A stretch of 40,917 nucleotides of DNA from Muribacter muris (GCF_001038205.1 NZ_JWIZ01000035.1:1-40917), one strand, 5' to 3'; counted from the stretch's first letter, positions 7,961 to 18,129 are shown. Translations and numbers: made by a program. Notes: generated by a model from the letters alone, not told the origin.

Positions 7961-10390
7961 GTGCGAGAGCTAACTTTACCCCTAAACCATCAAGATATGC
8001 CGCTTTCATTTGCTGAAAGACTGGCACGGGCGAGAGATCGCATTGATTGTTTAGATCGGTTTCGGCTGCAAAATGCGATTGCAGGCAGCTCTCCTGCTTT
8101 TCAGCATATTGTCGATTTGCTACCTGCCTTAATTCATTTTAACCGTCCGGATATGGTGGGCTATGTAGATAACGCCCCCTGCGGTATTCATCTTTTTGAT
8201 TCGCCCCAAACGTCTTCCCCTCCCGTGTTTGACGGGCTTTATGCAATGGGGAGCATTGGTTCTATTACGCAAACGGTGTATTCCGATCTGGATTTATGGC
8301 TTTGTCATTCCAGTGCATTAAGTGAAAATGCCCGTTTTCTGATTCATCAAAAATTACACTTAATTAAGCAGTGGGCGAACGAGCTGGGGGTGGAACTCAA
8401 TTTTTATTTGATGAACCCGACTGAATTTAAGGCGAAAAAATACCATAGCGAAGTAACCGAAGAACATAACGGTTCGGCACAGCATTTCTTTTTGCTTGAT
8501 GAATTTTACCGTTCGGCAGTGCGGCTTGCCGGTAAACGTATTTTATGGCTGCATTTGGATAAGGGAAATCAGAAATACAATGACGTTATCCGCCAGTATG
8601 CCGAGCAAGGTGTGCTAAATTTAGATGAATGGATCGATTTTGGCGATTTTTCGGAATTGTCGATCGGCGAATATTTTGGTGCAAGTTTATGGCAGCTGTA
8701 CAAAGGGATTGATAGCCCGTATAAATCGGCAATTAAAATTTTATTGTTGGAAAGCTATGCGGAAACCTATCCGAAAACCGATCTTATCTCCAAACATTTC
8801 AAGAAGTTACTACTTTGGGAGCAGTCGGTCAGCTATCATTTTGATCCCTATTTAGCGATGTTGGAACAGGTTACGGCGTATTTGGTAAATCGTAAAGAAT
8901 GGCTAAGATTGAACCGCTTGCGCAGTTGTTTTTATATTAAAGCGAATGACGGGCAGCACGATCCGCTACGCAAGCAAGCATTACAAATGCTGGTGAAAGA
9001 GTGGGGCTGGCGTGAGCAGGATGTGCAGTGCCTGAATAACCGTAGCGAGTGGAAAATCAAGCAGGCAATGTTGCAGCAACAGATGTTGGTGGAACAATTA
9101 TTACAAAGTTATCGAAACTTAATTCATTTTGCCCGCAAATTTCAGATTGATCCGAGCATAATGCCGCAAGATACCGATATTTTAATGCGTAAACTGTACT
9201 CGGTATTTGAAGTCGTACCGGGCAAAATTCCGCTGATTAACGAGAAAATCGCGACTCAACTTAGCGAAGAGCATATTACCTTTGTGGAAGTGAGTGAAGG
9301 TGTTTCAACCAAGCCCGGCTGGTATATGATTAACCACGCACCACTTAGCTTGTATGATGCCCGCCTACGCCACGTGCAATACCATAAAAATATTATTAAA
9401 TCGGTGGCTTGGGCCTATTTTAACGGGGTGCTGAATGTTGGCACACACTTGCACCTCGCCAGTCGCACTTTGCGATTGGATAAATTACGCCGCTTTATTA
9501 CCGATTTACGCCTTTCCTTTCCGGCAAAAGCGCCAAAAGTACAGCGGGAGGAAATGTATCACCCAAATGAAATTCGTCATCTAGTGGTGGCGGTCAATTT
9601 GGTTAAAGATCCGACCCAATCGTTGCCGAAGCATAAGTTGGAAAACGCCCAGCTCGATCTGTTTAATCTCGGCTCTTCGGAGCAGGGGCTGATAGGCAGT
9701 ATCAGTATTATCTACCGCAATATGTGGAATGAAATTCTCACCCAGCATTTTGAAGGTAACGATGCGATTTTGAAGGGGCTGAAATTTATTTCCAATAAAA
9801 TTTACCGTAATTCCGCACCGCCGCAAGCGGTGAATGTATTTTGTTACAGTGATTATTTGCGCAATACATTGCAGAAATCCGTCAAGGATTTGGTGGAACG
9901 TTGTATTACGGTGCAAATTGGGCTGATTTTCCAAAAAGAGCAAATCCAAACGGTGAGAATTGCTGACAGAAAATGGCAGCTTATCTTCAGTAAAAACAAA
10001 GGCTTGACGGAAATTGTGCAGGAAAACGGGGCAGATAATAGCCCGATTAGCCGCCAGAAAACCTATGTGGCAAATGCTAACATTCCTAAGGCGATTGCCA
10101 ATTTTGCGAGCGAGGGTTTTTTACAATTCTTTTTTGAAGACAATACAGACGAGAGCTTTAATGTTTATGTGCTGGATAAAACCAACCAAGCCGAGTGCTA
10201 CTACTATTGTACGGGGTCGAAAAGCGCCAAAATAGCCAAAATCAGCCGCCTATATGCCGACAGTTTTAGCGATAATACAGACGAGCTTGGCAGTTTTAAT
10301 TTCCCGCAATTTTATCGGTTAGTGAACCATAATGGAGAGATTTCGATTTTACCGTTCAAACCTAACCAAAAACATTTATATCCTCTCTAA
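7961..10390 (+). CDS. cyaA: Adenylate cyclase, class I
   Basis: CyaA makes cAMP from ATP for CRP-dependent gene control; in Pasteurellaceae this also governs competence. At 809 residues it is close to the enterobacterial length of about 850. The catalytic signature of the class I family is clear: GSIGSITQTVYSDLDLW with Gly97-Ser98 and the Asp109-x-Asp111 pair. The long C-terminal part corresponds to the regulatory region. The start is unsettled: the frame opens with GTG at 7961, with a poor ribosome site, and an in-frame ATG occurs at 7997. A weak, non-ATG start is also typical of the enterobacterial gene and keeps synthesis low. The gene stands alone and ends at a perfect hairpin. Confidence 0.95.
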   Translation: MRELTLPLNHQDMPLSFAERLARARDRIDCLDRFRLQNAIAGSSPAFQHIVDLLPALIHFNRPDMVGYVDNAPCGIHLFDSPQTSSPPVFDGLYAMGSIGSITQTVYSDLDLWLCHSSALSENARFLIHQKLHLIKQWANELGVELNFYLMNPTEFKAKKYHSEVTEEHNGSAQHFFLLDEFYRSAVRLAGKRILWLHLDKGNQKYNDVIRQYAEQGVLNLDEWIDFGDFSELSIGEYFGASLWQLYKGIDSPYKSAIKILLLESYAETYPKTDLISKHFKKLLLWEQSVSYHFDPYLAMLEQVTAYLVNRKEWLRLNRLRSCFYIKANDGQHDPLRKQALQMLVKEWGWREQDVQCLNNRSEWKIKQAMLQQQMLVEQLLQSYRNLIHFARKFQIDPSIMPQDTDILMRKLYSVFEVVPGKIPLINEKIATQLSEEHITFVEVSEGVSTKPGWYMINHAPLSLYDARLRHVQYHKNIIKSVAWAYFNGVLNVGTHLHLASRTLRLDKLRRFITDLRLSFPAKAPKVQREEMYHPNEIRHLVVAVNLVKDPTQSLPKHKLENAQLDLFNLGSSEQGLIGSISIIYRNMWNEILTQHFEGNDAILKGLKFISNKIYRNSAPPQAVNVFCYSDYLRNTLQKSVKDLVERCITVQIGLIFQKEQIQTVRIADRKWQLIFSKNKGLTEIVQENGADNSPISRQKTYVANANIPKAIANFASEGFLQFFFEDNTDESFNVYVLDKTNQAECYYYCTGSKSAKIAKISRLYADSFSDNTDELGSFNFPQFYRLVNHNGEISILPFKPNQKHLYPL

Positions 10391-10421
10391 CAGAAAACGG
10401 ACGCGATGCGTCCGTTTTCTG
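10391..10421. terminator. Terminator between cyaA and nrfD
   Basis: A 14-bp perfect stem, CAGAAAACGGACGC paired with GCGTCCGTTTTCTG, encloses the loop GAT one base after the cyaA stop codon. Located between convergent genes, it can serve both strands. Confidence 0.85.
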
Positions 10422-10468
10422 TGGCTTTGCAAATTTAAGTGGTAATCTCACCGCTTACATTCTCTAAA

Positions 10469-11428
10469 TTAAGCAATCGTAAGCTGACCGGCGTAAAGAA
10501 TAAAGTAACGCAGGCAAAGCACACCGATTACGCCCGCAGTGGCTAATAACACGATAAACCCTTTGTTGTGCTTGGTTTTCTCGCTCACGATTTGACCGGT
10601 AATGAGCGGGAATAGTAAACCGATCAGCACCACGCCAATCCAAAAGACGCTGCCCCAAAAGCCTGATAAAGCATTCACAGCGGCGAGGGTTTTCTGCCCG
10701 CCACCGAAATATAAGCCGACAAAAAAGGCAAAGAGCAGCAATATTTCACACAATACCGTTGGCGTTTCAAATTTGTGTAAAAAGCTTACCTCATCACTGT
10801 GAGTAGAGACTTTGCCGATAACTAAAACCGCAATCAGCAGTGCCGCAATGCCCGATGATGTGCCGGAAGCAAGAAATAAGATCGGCAACACAGGGTTATT
10901 CAGCATTGGATAGCTGATGAGCGCAGAGAGTAAAAAGCCGGTATAAGCCCCCAATGCGACGGCTAATAGCGCTAACAGCAGTTCAATCAGATTAGTGAAC
11001 TTTGCCGCAATATCAATTAAGCCAAGCACAAATTTCAGTTTTGGCAGGAAGCGGACGATCAGCGTGGCAATCAGATCTTTGAAAATAATCGCAAGCCATA
11101 GGAATAGTACCGCCATAAAGACTTGGAACAGCATTACCCCCATCGACATTACCGAGCCAAATTGGTAATTGAACATCAAAAACCAAAATGTCCACGGGCG
11201 TGCAAGGTGGAAAATCAGCAAGGTTAAGCCGATGATGATTGCCCCTGGCGCCATAATGGCAGTGCTGCGGATAATCCAACTTTCACTCGGCTTAGCTAAT
11301 TGACGGCTGCGTTTATACAGCACTGCCAATAATGTCGAACCGGCGGAAATACCGAGTAAAAACAGGTAAATGGCGATCGTAGAATCCCAGACGAGATTGG
11401 GCGTTTGGAATGGCACATAGTCGTTCAT
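10469..11428 (-). CDS. nrfD: NrfD, membrane quinol-oxidising subunit of nitrite reduction
   Basis: NrfD is the polytopic inner-membrane protein that takes electrons from menaquinol and passes them to NrfC. The 319-residue sequence begins VPFQTPNLVWDSTIAIYLFLLGISAG, typical of the NrfD/PsrC family, and has about eight hydrophobic spans. Its ATG overlaps the nrfC stop by 4 bases (ATGA), so the two are translationally coupled. It is the last gene of nrfABCD here; no nrfEFG heme-lyase genes follow, since cyaA lies immediately beyond in the opposite direction. Confidence 0.95.
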   Translation of the reverse strand: MNDYVPFQTPNLVWDSTIAIYLFLLGISAGSTLLAVLYKRSRQLAKPSESWIIRSTAIMAPGAIIIGLTLLIFHLARPWTFWFLMFNYQFGSVMSMGVMLFQVFMAVLFLWLAIIFKDLIATLIVRFLPKLKFVLGLIDIAAKFTNLIELLLALLAVALGAYTGFLLSALISYPMLNNPVLPILFLASGTSSGIAALLIAVLVIGKVSTHSDEVSFLHKFETPTVLCEILLLFAFFVGLYFGGGQKTLAAVNALSGFWGSVFWIGVVLIGLLFPLITGQIVSEKTKHNKGFIVLLATAGVIGVLCLRYFILYAGQLTIA

Positions 11429-12108
11429 CGTCTAGGCTCTCCGTGTTCAAATGGGACGTGATAGAGGTTCGGCTGCGTACCCAGTTCCACTTTGGTACGG
11501 TAAACCGGTTTCTCTTTAATCAATTTTGCAATCTCACTGTTCGGATCGTTTAAATCGCCGAAGGTGAGTGCTTTGGTCGGGCAGCTTTCCACACAGGCAG
11601 GCTGTTTGCCGGCGGCGAGGTTGGTATCACGGCAGAAGTTGCATTTATCCGCCGTTTTCTTTTCGGGGTGAATAAAACGTACCCGATAAGGACAAACGGC
11701 GATGCAGTATTGACAACCTACGCATAAATCCGGATTAACATCAACAATGCCGGTGCTTTTATCAATAAAAGACGCACCCGTCGGGCAAACGCTCACACAA
11801 GGCGCATTACTGCAATGCTGGCAAGATTGGCGGAAAAACTCATATTTTACATTCGGAAATTCACCGTAAGGTTCGCTGCGGATAATTTCTAAACGTGAAA
11901 CGCCTTCCGGCACTTTATTGGTGTCTCGACACGCATCCATACAGGCGGTACAGCCGATACAGGCCTGCTCGTCGTGGAGCATTGCATATCGAATCGGTTT
12001 TGCTTCGTTCTCATTGGCGAGAGAAAGTCGGCTGGCGGCAAGCCCTGTGCCTGCCACAACCGCTAACGCTCCCGCCCCAGATACGAAATCTCGGCGGGAA
12101 CAACTCAT
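11425..12108 (-). CDS. nrfC: NrfC, periplasmic 4x[4Fe-4S] ferredoxin
   Basis: NrfC relays electrons from NrfD to the pentaheme NrfB. The 227-residue protein starts with a twin-arginine signal, SRRDFVSGAGALAVVAGTG, indicating folded export with its clusters inserted. Four cysteine groups follow: CIGCTACMDAC, CQHCSNAPCVSVC, CVGCQYCIAVC, and CNFC with a later CVESC. This is the layout of DmsB/NrfC-type ferredoxins. It overlaps nrfB and nrfD by 4 bases on each side. Confidence 0.96.
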   Translation of the reverse strand: MSCSRRDFVSGAGALAVVAGTGLAASRLSLANENEAKPIRYAMLHDEQACIGCTACMDACRDTNKVPEGVSRLEIIRSEPYGEFPNVKYEFFRQSCQHCSNAPCVSVCPTGASFIDKSTGIVDVNPDLCVGCQYCIAVCPYRVRFIHPEKKTADKCNFCRDTNLAAGKQPACVESCPTKALTFGDLNDPNSEIAKLIKEKPVYRTKVELGTQPNLYHVPFEHGEPRR

Positions 12109-12740
12109 TTGGTATCCTTAGCGTCCGTTTTTTTGAACGCACCTTTATGCACTTCGGTATGGCAATCCACACATAATTTAATCCGCTGTTTCGGCTCAAT
12201 GCCTTTCATTGCCTCTTTTTCAGGGTGAATCATGTGGCAGTTGGTACAGGAAATTTTGGCAGCGTGGGTATCGTGCGCCCAAAATGTTTCCCGCAGTTTT
12301 TCAGGGCTATGGCAAGCGAAGCAGACTTGATTTTGCTCGGCAACGGAACGCTCCAACGCTGGATTTTTGGCTTTGCCGTGTGCATTAAACCGCATCACAT
12401 CTTTCACACCTTTGCGGTGATTTTCCGAAATATTGCCGTGGCAGCTCACACAATTTAACGGCTGACCGTTATTCGGGCTAACCGTCTCTTTTTGGAAGTG
12501 TTTGCCTTTATGCTCAAACTTGGAGAGATGACCGTGGCAATCCACACAATATTTATTCGGATCACGGCGGGCATCTTTGGCTAAGGTTTCGCCGTCAATA
12601 TGGGCATACGGATCTGCCCAAATCGGCTTGGGCTGAACAGGCATTTCTGCCTGTACAGTTGTGGATATTGCAAAGAATCCGCCCAACGCGACCGCTTGTA
12701 ATAGCGCTATCCGTCTTATTTTGGAGAAAAAATGTTTCAT
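12105..12740 (-). CDS. nrfB: NrfB, pentaheme cytochrome c
   Basis: NrfB is the soluble periplasmic electron donor to NrfA. The 211-residue protein has a signal peptide ending near VQAEM and exactly five CxxCH heme sites: CVDCH, CVSCH, CFACH, CTNCH and CVDCH. A lysine-rich tail follows. It begins 19 bases after the nrfA stop and overlaps nrfC by 4 bases. All hemes are c-type and need the Ccm system, which is outside the window. Confidence 0.95.
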   Translation of the reverse strand: MKHFFSKIRRIALLQAVALGGFFAISTTVQAEMPVQPKPIWADPYAHIDGETLAKDARRDPNKYCVDCHGHLSKFEHKGKHFQKETVSPNNGQPLNCVSCHGNISENHRKGVKDVMRFNAHGKAKNPALERSVAEQNQVCFACHSPEKLRETFWAHDTHAAKISCTNCHMIHPEKEAMKGIEPKQRIKLCVDCHTEVHKGAFKKTDAKDTK

Positions 12741-12759
12741 AATGACCTCGACTTACAGA

Positions 12760-14220
12760 TTATTTTTCATCTGCCGGTAATAAGCCCTTCTCTCTTGCGT
12801 GTTTTTCCCATTCAGGGACGATAGTCCGCAAAAACTCTTCTTTGGCTTTTTTCTCTTTGTCGAAGTCAATCCCCATTACTTTTTGCGCTTTCTCTTTTGT
12901 TGAAATATCCGGGAATTGAATTGGGGTTGGTACGCCGTGTTTGGTTAAGATAGCCGCTAATCTTGCGCGGGCATCTGCGGCACGATCTAAACCGGTACCG
13001 ATAACGTGTAGAATCACATCAGGCGCGTGCATATGACCGCCGTGTCCTGCCGCTGAGTAATCCCAACGCCATTGTGCGTGGCGGATAGCTTGTAGCACCT
13101 CTTTCATTTCCTCTTCGGTTGCACCGGCATCCCAAGCGGCTTTGGCTTCAAAGTGTGCTTTCACGATTTGATCTTCTAAACGTACCATTACGTCTTTGAT
13201 TTTTTTCTTGTGATCTTTCACACGGGCTTGCAAGGTTTCTTTGCTTTGCTCGTGGCAGGTTTTACAAGTATGTTCAAAGTTATCGAACGGATTACCGATT
13301 TTGTGATCCGTATAGACTTTACCGTCTTTGGTTTCCACTTTCGGCATATGGCAGTCCACACAAGTTACCCCGTTTTTGCCGTGAGTGCCTAGCGACCAAG
13401 TTTCAAAATCCGGGTGCTGTGCTTTCAGCATTGGTGCTTTGGAGAGCGAGTGAACCCAGTCGGTAAACTGAATTTCATCATAGTATTTTTCAATGCTATC
13501 CACATCAACGCCTTTATCCCACGGGAAAGTTACTGCATTTTTATTTTTCGCAAAATAGTATTCAACGTGGCAGTTGGCACAAATGGCGGCACGTTTGCCG
13601 TGTTTGTCCAATGTATCGAATTTCCAACCGATCGCTTCTAAAGCACGTTGAACGTGTGGACGGGCAACACGCAATGCAGCTTTGCCGTCTTTAAACTCTT
13701 GTGAGGTGGTATCGTGGCAGTCGGCACAACCGATAGAATTGGCAATTTCCGAGCCGTATTTCGCCCATTTGGCATCAAAGTAGCCGACTTCACCCTTTTC
13801 AGCGATTAAACGGGCGACATCAGGGCCTTTACAAGTCCAGCACGCCATCGGCTGAGGGCCGCTGTTTTCATCTGTCGGCGCACCAGTACGCAAAATTTCA
13901 CGCACATCGGTAACCGCATAAAAATGCCCACGAGGTTTATTGTAATCTTTGGAGAAAGAATAGCCGCCCCAAAGTACGACTAAACGTGGATCTTCCTCTA
14001 AGGCTGAAATCACCTCGGTCGATTCAGACGTGGCTTTCCAAGAGTTGTATTGCAAAGGGTATTTTTCCGCAAAGGTATGGTTTGCAGATTCAATTTTTAA
14101 ATCCGGCTTCGGCCCTTCAAACTCTTTTGCTTCGCCGGCAAAAGAAGATTGCGCAAAGCCGAATAACGCCATTAAGCCAATCGCTAGGCTGCTTTGAATT
14201 GTTTTGCTGACCCGTTTCAC
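12760..14220 (-). CDS. nrfA: NrfA, cytochrome c nitrite reductase (ammonia-forming)
   Basis: NrfA reduces nitrite to ammonia with six electrons in the periplasm. The catalytic heme site is the unusual CWTCK (Cys127 to Lys131), with four ordinary sites after it: CADCH, CANCH, CVDCH and CKTCH. I chose the GTG at 14220, giving 486 residues, because GGGAGG lies 5 bases upstream and the product starts MKRVSKTIQ with a standard signal peptide ending SSFA. The longer frame opens at a TTG at 14235. It heads nrfABCD. A FNR-type box at 14348-14361 fits anaerobic induction. The attachment of heme to CWTCK normally needs a dedicated lyase (NrfEFG), not found here. Confidence 0.97.
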   Translation of the reverse strand: MKRVSKTIQSSLAIGLMALFGFAQSSFAGEAKEFEGPKPDLKIESANHTFAEKYPLQYNSWKATSESTEVISALEEDPRLVVLWGGYSFSKDYNKPRGHFYAVTDVREILRTGAPTDENSGPQPMACWTCKGPDVARLIAEKGEVGYFDAKWAKYGSEIANSIGCADCHDTTSQEFKDGKAALRVARPHVQRALEAIGWKFDTLDKHGKRAAICANCHVEYYFAKNKNAVTFPWDKGVDVDSIEKYYDEIQFTDWVHSLSKAPMLKAQHPDFETWSLGTHGKNGVTCVDCHMPKVETKDGKVYTDHKIGNPFDNFEHTCKTCHEQSKETLQARVKDHKKKIKDVMVRLEDQIVKAHFEAKAAWDAGATEEEMKEVLQAIRHAQWRWDYSAAGHGGHMHAPDVILHVIGTGLDRAADARARLAAILTKHGVPTPIQFPDISTKEKAQKVMGIDFDKEKKAKEEFLRTIVPEWEKHAREKGLLPADEK

Positions 14221-14347
14221 GAGTGCCTCCCACAAGATATCAAAATAAATGAGAATGTTTCTTATTTAAAAACAACAAGATACAGAGTATGACAACAGTG
14301 AGAGTAATCAAAAACCTTATGCTTTACTAGGAAATTGTGGAAGTTGT

Positions 14348-14361
14348 TTGAACTAAATCAA
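14348..14361 (-). promoter_or_regulatory. FNR box upstream of nrfA
   Basis: On the plus strand TTGAA-CTAA-ATCAA matches 9 of 10 fixed FNR bases. It lies about 134 bases before the nrfA start. A start site 41.5 bases from its centre would fall near 14313, with a GCATAA -10-like hexamer nearby. Anaerobic FNR control of nrf is well established in related bacteria. Confidence 0.6.
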
Positions 14362-14411
14362 ATTTTTCAAGAGAGAAAATAGAATTACTAAAATAGGTAA
14401 AAGGTTTGGAA

Positions 14412-14438
14412 AAATTTAGGGCAAATTGCCCTAAATTT
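14412..14438 (-). terminator. Terminator after ubiD
   Basis: AAATTTAGGGC-AAATT-GCCCTAAATTT is a perfect 11-bp stem followed on the minus strand by TTTTTCC, beginning 17 bases past the ubiD stop. Confidence 0.85.
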
Positions 14439-14454
14439 GATAGAAGAAAGTTAT

Positions 14455-15921
14455 CTAATCGATCCCCAGTGAAGCCCAAATTTGATCGATTTTATTGACG
14501 ACCTCCGCCGATTTTTGGATCGGCGTTCCCCATTCCCGTTGTGTTTCGCCCGCCCACTTATTTGTGGCGTCAATCCCCATTTTTGAGCCAAGCCCCGCTA
14601 CCGGTGAGGCAAAATCCAAATAATCGATCGGAGTGTGTTCAATCATTGTCGTATCACGGGCGGGATCGCAGCGAGTGGTGATTGCCCAGATCACATCTTT
14701 CCAATCCCGTGCATTCACATCGTCATCGCACACAATCACAAACTTGGTGTACATAAACTGACGCAGAAACGACCACACCCCCATCATCACCCGCTTGGCG
14801 TGTCCGGCGTATTGCTTCTTAATGGTTACGACTGCCAATCGATAGGAACACCCCTCCGGTGGCAAGTAGAAATCCACAATTTCGGGAAATTGCTTTTGTA
14901 AAATCGGGATAAACACTTCATTTAATGCCTCACCCAACACCGCCGGTTCATCGGGCGGTCGCCCCGTATAAGTGGAGTGGTAAATCGGATCTTTGCGCAT
15001 TGTAATGTGAGTAACGGTAAACACCGGAAAATATTCCTGCTCGTTATAGTAGCCGGTATGATCGCCGTAAGGGCCTTCCAACGCCGTTTCGTTTGGGTCG
15101 ATGTAGCCTTCCAGCACAATTTCGGCACTGGCAGGAATGTCCAACTCATTGCTGATTGATTTTGCCACCTCTGTTTTATGTCCGCGCAGTAAACCGGCAA
15201 AGGCATATTCGGAAAGGCTGTCGGGGATCGGCGTTACTGCGGCTAAGATCGTCGCGGGATCAGCGCCCAATGCCACGGACACCGGAAAAGGTTTGTCCGG
15301 ATTGGCAGCTTTCCACTCTTGAAAATCCAACGCACCGCCACGGTGGGAGAGCCAACGCATAATCAGCTTATTTTTAGCGATGAGCTGCTGGCGGTAAATG
15401 CCGAGATTGAGCCGTTTTTTGTGCGGCCCTTGCGTGATGGTCAGCCCCCAAGTTACTAAGGGAGCAACATCGCCCGGCCAACAGTGCATAATCGGTAGCC
15501 GATAGAGATCGACCTCATTGCTGCTTAACACAACCTGCTGGCAATCTGGCTTACTCACCGTTTTGGTTGGCATATTGAGCACTTGTTTCCATTGAGGGAG
15601 CTGACCGAACAAGGCTTTGATCCCCTTTGGCGGTTCGGGTTCTTTCAGAAAAGCTAATAATTTGCCCAGTTCCCGCAATGCCGACACATCGGGCTGTCCC
15701 ATTCCCATTGCCACCCGTTTCGGTGTGCCGAATAAGTTACACAACACAGGTACGCTATGCCCTTTCGGATTTTCAAAAAGCAGTGCCGGCCCGCCTTTGC
15801 GTAAGGTGCGGTCGGCAATTTCAGTCATCTCTAAATAGGGATCGATCTCTTGGCTGATCCGTTTTAGCTCGCCTTGCTGTTCAAGCAGGGCTAAAAAATC
15901 CCGTAAATTTTTGTATTTCAT
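14455..15921 (-). CDS. ubiD: 4-hydroxy-3-polyprenylbenzoate decarboxylase
   Basis: UbiD removes the carboxyl group of 3-polyprenyl-4-hydroxybenzoate in ubiquinone synthesis, using the prenylated flavin made by UbiX. From the ATG at 15921 the protein is 488 residues and starts [20 protein letters not shown], matching the E. coli N-terminus after its first residues. Family segments include [22 protein letters not shown], and the late [23 protein letters not shown]. The frame extends to a GTG at 15939, but AGGA lies about 8 bases before 15921. It is a single-gene unit with its own terminator. Confidence 0.95.
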   Translation of the reverse strand: MKYKNLRDFLALLEQQGELKRISQEIDPYLEMTEIADRTLRKGGPALLFENPKGHSVPVLCNLFGTPKRVAMGMGQPDVSALRELGKLLAFLKEPEPPKGIKALFGQLPQWKQVLNMPTKTVSKPDCQQVVLSSNEVDLYRLPIMHCWPGDVAPLVTWGLTITQGPHKKRLNLGIYRQQLIAKNKLIMRWLSHRGGALDFQEWKAANPDKPFPVSVALGADPATILAAVTPIPDSLSEYAFAGLLRGHKTEVAKSISNELDIPASAEIVLEGYIDPNETALEGPYGDHTGYYNEQEYFPVFTVTHITMRKDPIYHSTYTGRPPDEPAVLGEALNEVFIPILQKQFPEIVDFYLPPEGCSYRLAVVTIKKQYAGHAKRVMMGVWSFLRQFMYTKFVIVCDDDVNARDWKDVIWAITTRCDPARDTTMIEHTPIDYLDFASPVAGLGSKMGIDATNKWAGETQREWGTPIQKSAEVVNKIDQIWASLGID

Positions 15922-15976
15922 CTGATGTTGTCCTATCACTCATTTAGTGCAGTATAGCAAAAATTTGACGGGATCT

Positions 15977-15994
15977 GACCGCTTGCAAGCGGTC
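15977..15994. repeat. Perfect palindromic double USS core
   Basis: GACCGCTTGCAAGCGGTC is an 18-bp perfect palindrome made of two inverted uptake-signal cores, located between the divergent ubiD and znuA genes. Confidence 0.7.
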
Positions 15995-16097
15995 GGTTGC
16001 TGGGAAAATCTTGCAAATTAAATAACAATAAAAAAATTATGGATTTATTTTACAATTCTGCTACTATGCTCGCCCACGACAGAATAGGAGACAAATA

Positions 16098-17000
16098 ATG
16101 TTTAAGAAAACAGCACTTAGCCTTGCCTTATTATTAGAGGGAACAGTCGCGCACGCCGACGTGCTAACCAGCATTAAGCCTCTCGGTTTTATTGCCAATG
16201 CGATTACAGACGGCGTAACAGACACCACCGTATTATTGCCGGTAACGGCTTCGCCTCACGATTACAGCTTGAAACCGTCCGATATGGCGGCGTTACAGTC
16301 TGCGCAACTGGTGGTATGGATTGGGGACGAAATGGAAGGCTTTTTGGCGAAAAGCGTAGCAAAATTACCGCAAGAGAAGGTTTTGACGTTGGAAAAAATC
16401 GCTGAAATTGAAAAATTAGTGGTATCTTCCGACCACGACCACGAAACGCACGCACATTCGCATCACGATCATCACCACGATCACGATAAAGATTGGCACA
16501 TCTGGCTTTCACCGCAAATCAGCCAACAGATTGCCGAACAAATTGCCGATCGATTAAGTCAAAAAATGCCGGAGCAAGCGGCTAAAATTGCCCAAAATTT
16601 AGCACAATTCAAGCAAGCCCTCACGGAAAAACACCAACAGATTGAGGCTCAACTTTCGCCGCTTAAAGCTAAGGGATATTACACTTTTCACGATGCCTAC
16701 GGCTATTTTGAGCGTGCTTACGGCTTAAATTCGCTCGGAGCGTTTACGATCAACCCGGCAGTCGCCCCCGGTGCGAAAACGCTCACCAAAATTAAGCAGC
16801 ATATTGCGAAAAACCAAGCGAAGTGTCTGTTTGCCGAACCGCAATTTACCCCGAAAGTGATCGCCAGTTTAGCCCAACACACTGACGCAAAAATCGGGCA
16901 GCTTGACCCCCTCGGCGCACAGATTACGTTAAGCAAAACTGCGTATCCTGAATTTTTGCAATCGCTTGCCGACCAATTTAGTCAGTGCTTGGCACAATAA
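16098..17000 (+). CDS. znuA: Zinc ABC transporter substrate-binding protein
   Basis: ZnuA captures zinc in the periplasm for the ZnuBC importer. The 300-residue protein has a signal peptide ending VAHA and the cluster A-I binding residues at His54 (SPHDYSLKPSD), His134 (WHIWLSP), His198 (YTFHDAYGYFE) and Asp271 (LDPLG). Between the first two sites lies a His/Asp-rich loop at residues 111-130, a feature of zinc rather than manganese binders. AGGAG precedes the ATG. As in other Pasteurellaceae it stands alone, and znuB and znuC are not in the window. No convincing Zur box was seen. Confidence 0.93.
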   Translation: MFKKTALSLALLLEGTVAHADVLTSIKPLGFIANAITDGVTDTTVLLPVTASPHDYSLKPSDMAALQSAQLVVWIGDEMEGFLAKSVAKLPQEKVLTLEKIAEIEKLVVSSDHDHETHAHSHHDHHHDHDKDWHIWLSPQISQQIAEQIADRLSQKMPEQAAKIAQNLAQFKQALTEKHQQIEAQLSPLKAKGYYTFHDAYGYFERAYGLNSLGAFTINPAVAPGAKTLTKIKQHIAKNQAKCLFAEPQFTPKVIASLAQHTDAKIGQLDPLGAQITLSKTAYPEFLQSLADQFSQCLAQ

Positions 17001-17030
17001 TCTTCTTTTACCTTTCGTTTTTTCTCAATA

Positions 17031-17060
17031 AAAAGGCGTATCATCGGATACGCCTTTTTT
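17031..17060 (+). terminator. Terminator after znuA
   Basis: AAAAGGCGTATC-ATCG-GATACGCCTTTT forms a perfect 12-bp stem ending in a run of T, 30 bases after the znuA stop. Confidence 0.92.
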
Positions 17061-17175
17061 GTCCTTCTAGGTTGAGAACCGACAAAAAGCGGCATTATTG
17101 GGTTTAACTGTATTTTTTGTCGGCTTGTCTGTATAATCGACCTTTATTTTTGCTTAAAAAGCCGATCATCATTCA

Positions 17176-18129
17176 ATGCAGTTAATTCGAGGTATTCACC
17201 ATTTCACCCGCCACGCCGAGTTAGCCAACGGTTGTGTACTGACCATCGGTAATTTTGACGGGGTGCATTTAGGGCATCAGCAGATTTTGCAACGTCTATT
17301 ACAAAAAGCGGCTGAACTTGGCTTGCCTTCGGTGGTGATGATTTTTGAACCTCAGCCACGGGAATTTTTCGCACAACAGTACCAACCTCACACTGCCCCC
17401 GCCCGCCTAATGCGGCTACGGGATAAATGGCATTATTTAACACAGGCAGGGGTGGATTATGTGCTATGCGTGCGTTTTGATGCCCGTTTTGCCGCACAAT
17501 CCGCCGATGGCTTTATTCGGCAATTTTTAGTGGAGACGCTAAAGGTGCGCTATTTAAGCGTGGGGGACGATTTTCAGTTCGGTGCAAACCGACAGGGTAA
17601 TTTTACGACCTTATTGAATGCCGGCAGGCAGTTTGGATTTGAGGTGGAAAACAGCCACAGCCATTGTTTTGAACAGACACGTATCAGCAGCTCTCGTATT
17701 CGGGAGGCTTTGCAAGCGGACGATTTAACGTTGGCTGCGCAACTGCTCGGTAAACCTTATACTATTCGGGGACGGGTGGCACACGGCAATAAATTGGGGC
17801 GCACTATCGGTTTTCCGACCGCTAATCTTTTTCTGCACCGTTTGGTAACGCCAATCCAAGGGGTGTATGCGGTGGAAGTAGAGACCGCACAAGGTGTATT
17901 TCAAGGGATTGCCAATGTCGGCAACCGCCCGACCATTAACGGTACAAAGCCTCTGTTGGAAGTGCATATTTTCCGTTTTGCCGGCAATCTTTACGGGCAA
18001 ACCATTGCGGTGCGTTTTTTGAAGAAAGTGAGAGCAGAAATTAAATTTGCCGATTTTGAAGCGTTAAAGCATCAAATTGAGCAAGATGTAAAAACGGTTG
18101 AGACATTTTTTGCCGATCAAGCGGTCTAA
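17176..18129 (+). CDS. ribF: Riboflavin kinase / FAD synthetase
   Basis: RibF converts riboflavin to FMN and then FAD. The 317-residue protein has the N-terminal adenylyltransferase half, with TIGNFDGVHLGHQQ near residues 22-35 and the SSRIR segment near residue 175. The C-terminal riboflavin-kinase half carries GRTIGFPTANL and ANVGNRPT. A TATAAT at 17132-17137 is a possible -10 element. The gene is followed by ileS after about 80 bases, the usual ribF-ileS pair, although lspA and ispH do not follow ileS here. Confidence 0.95.
   Translation: MQLIRGIHHFTRHAELANGCVLTIGNFDGVHLGHQQILQRLLQKAAELGLPSVVMIFEPQPREFFAQQYQPHTAPARLMRLRDKWHYLTQAGVDYVLCVRFDARFAAQSADGFIRQFLVETLKVRYLSVGDDFQFGANRQGNFTTLLNAGRQFGFEVENSHSHCFEQTRISSSRIREALQADDLTLAAQLLGKPYTIRGRVAHGNKLGRTIGFPTANLFLHRLVTPIQGVYAVEVETAQGVFQGIANVGNRPTINGTKPLLEVHIFRFAGNLYGQTIAVRFLKKVRAEIKFADFEALKHQIEQDVKTVETFFADQAV

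Noticed and set aside
9581-9949. 122-codon minus-strand frame in cyaA
   Set aside because: It is a shadow of adenylate cyclase coding sequence.
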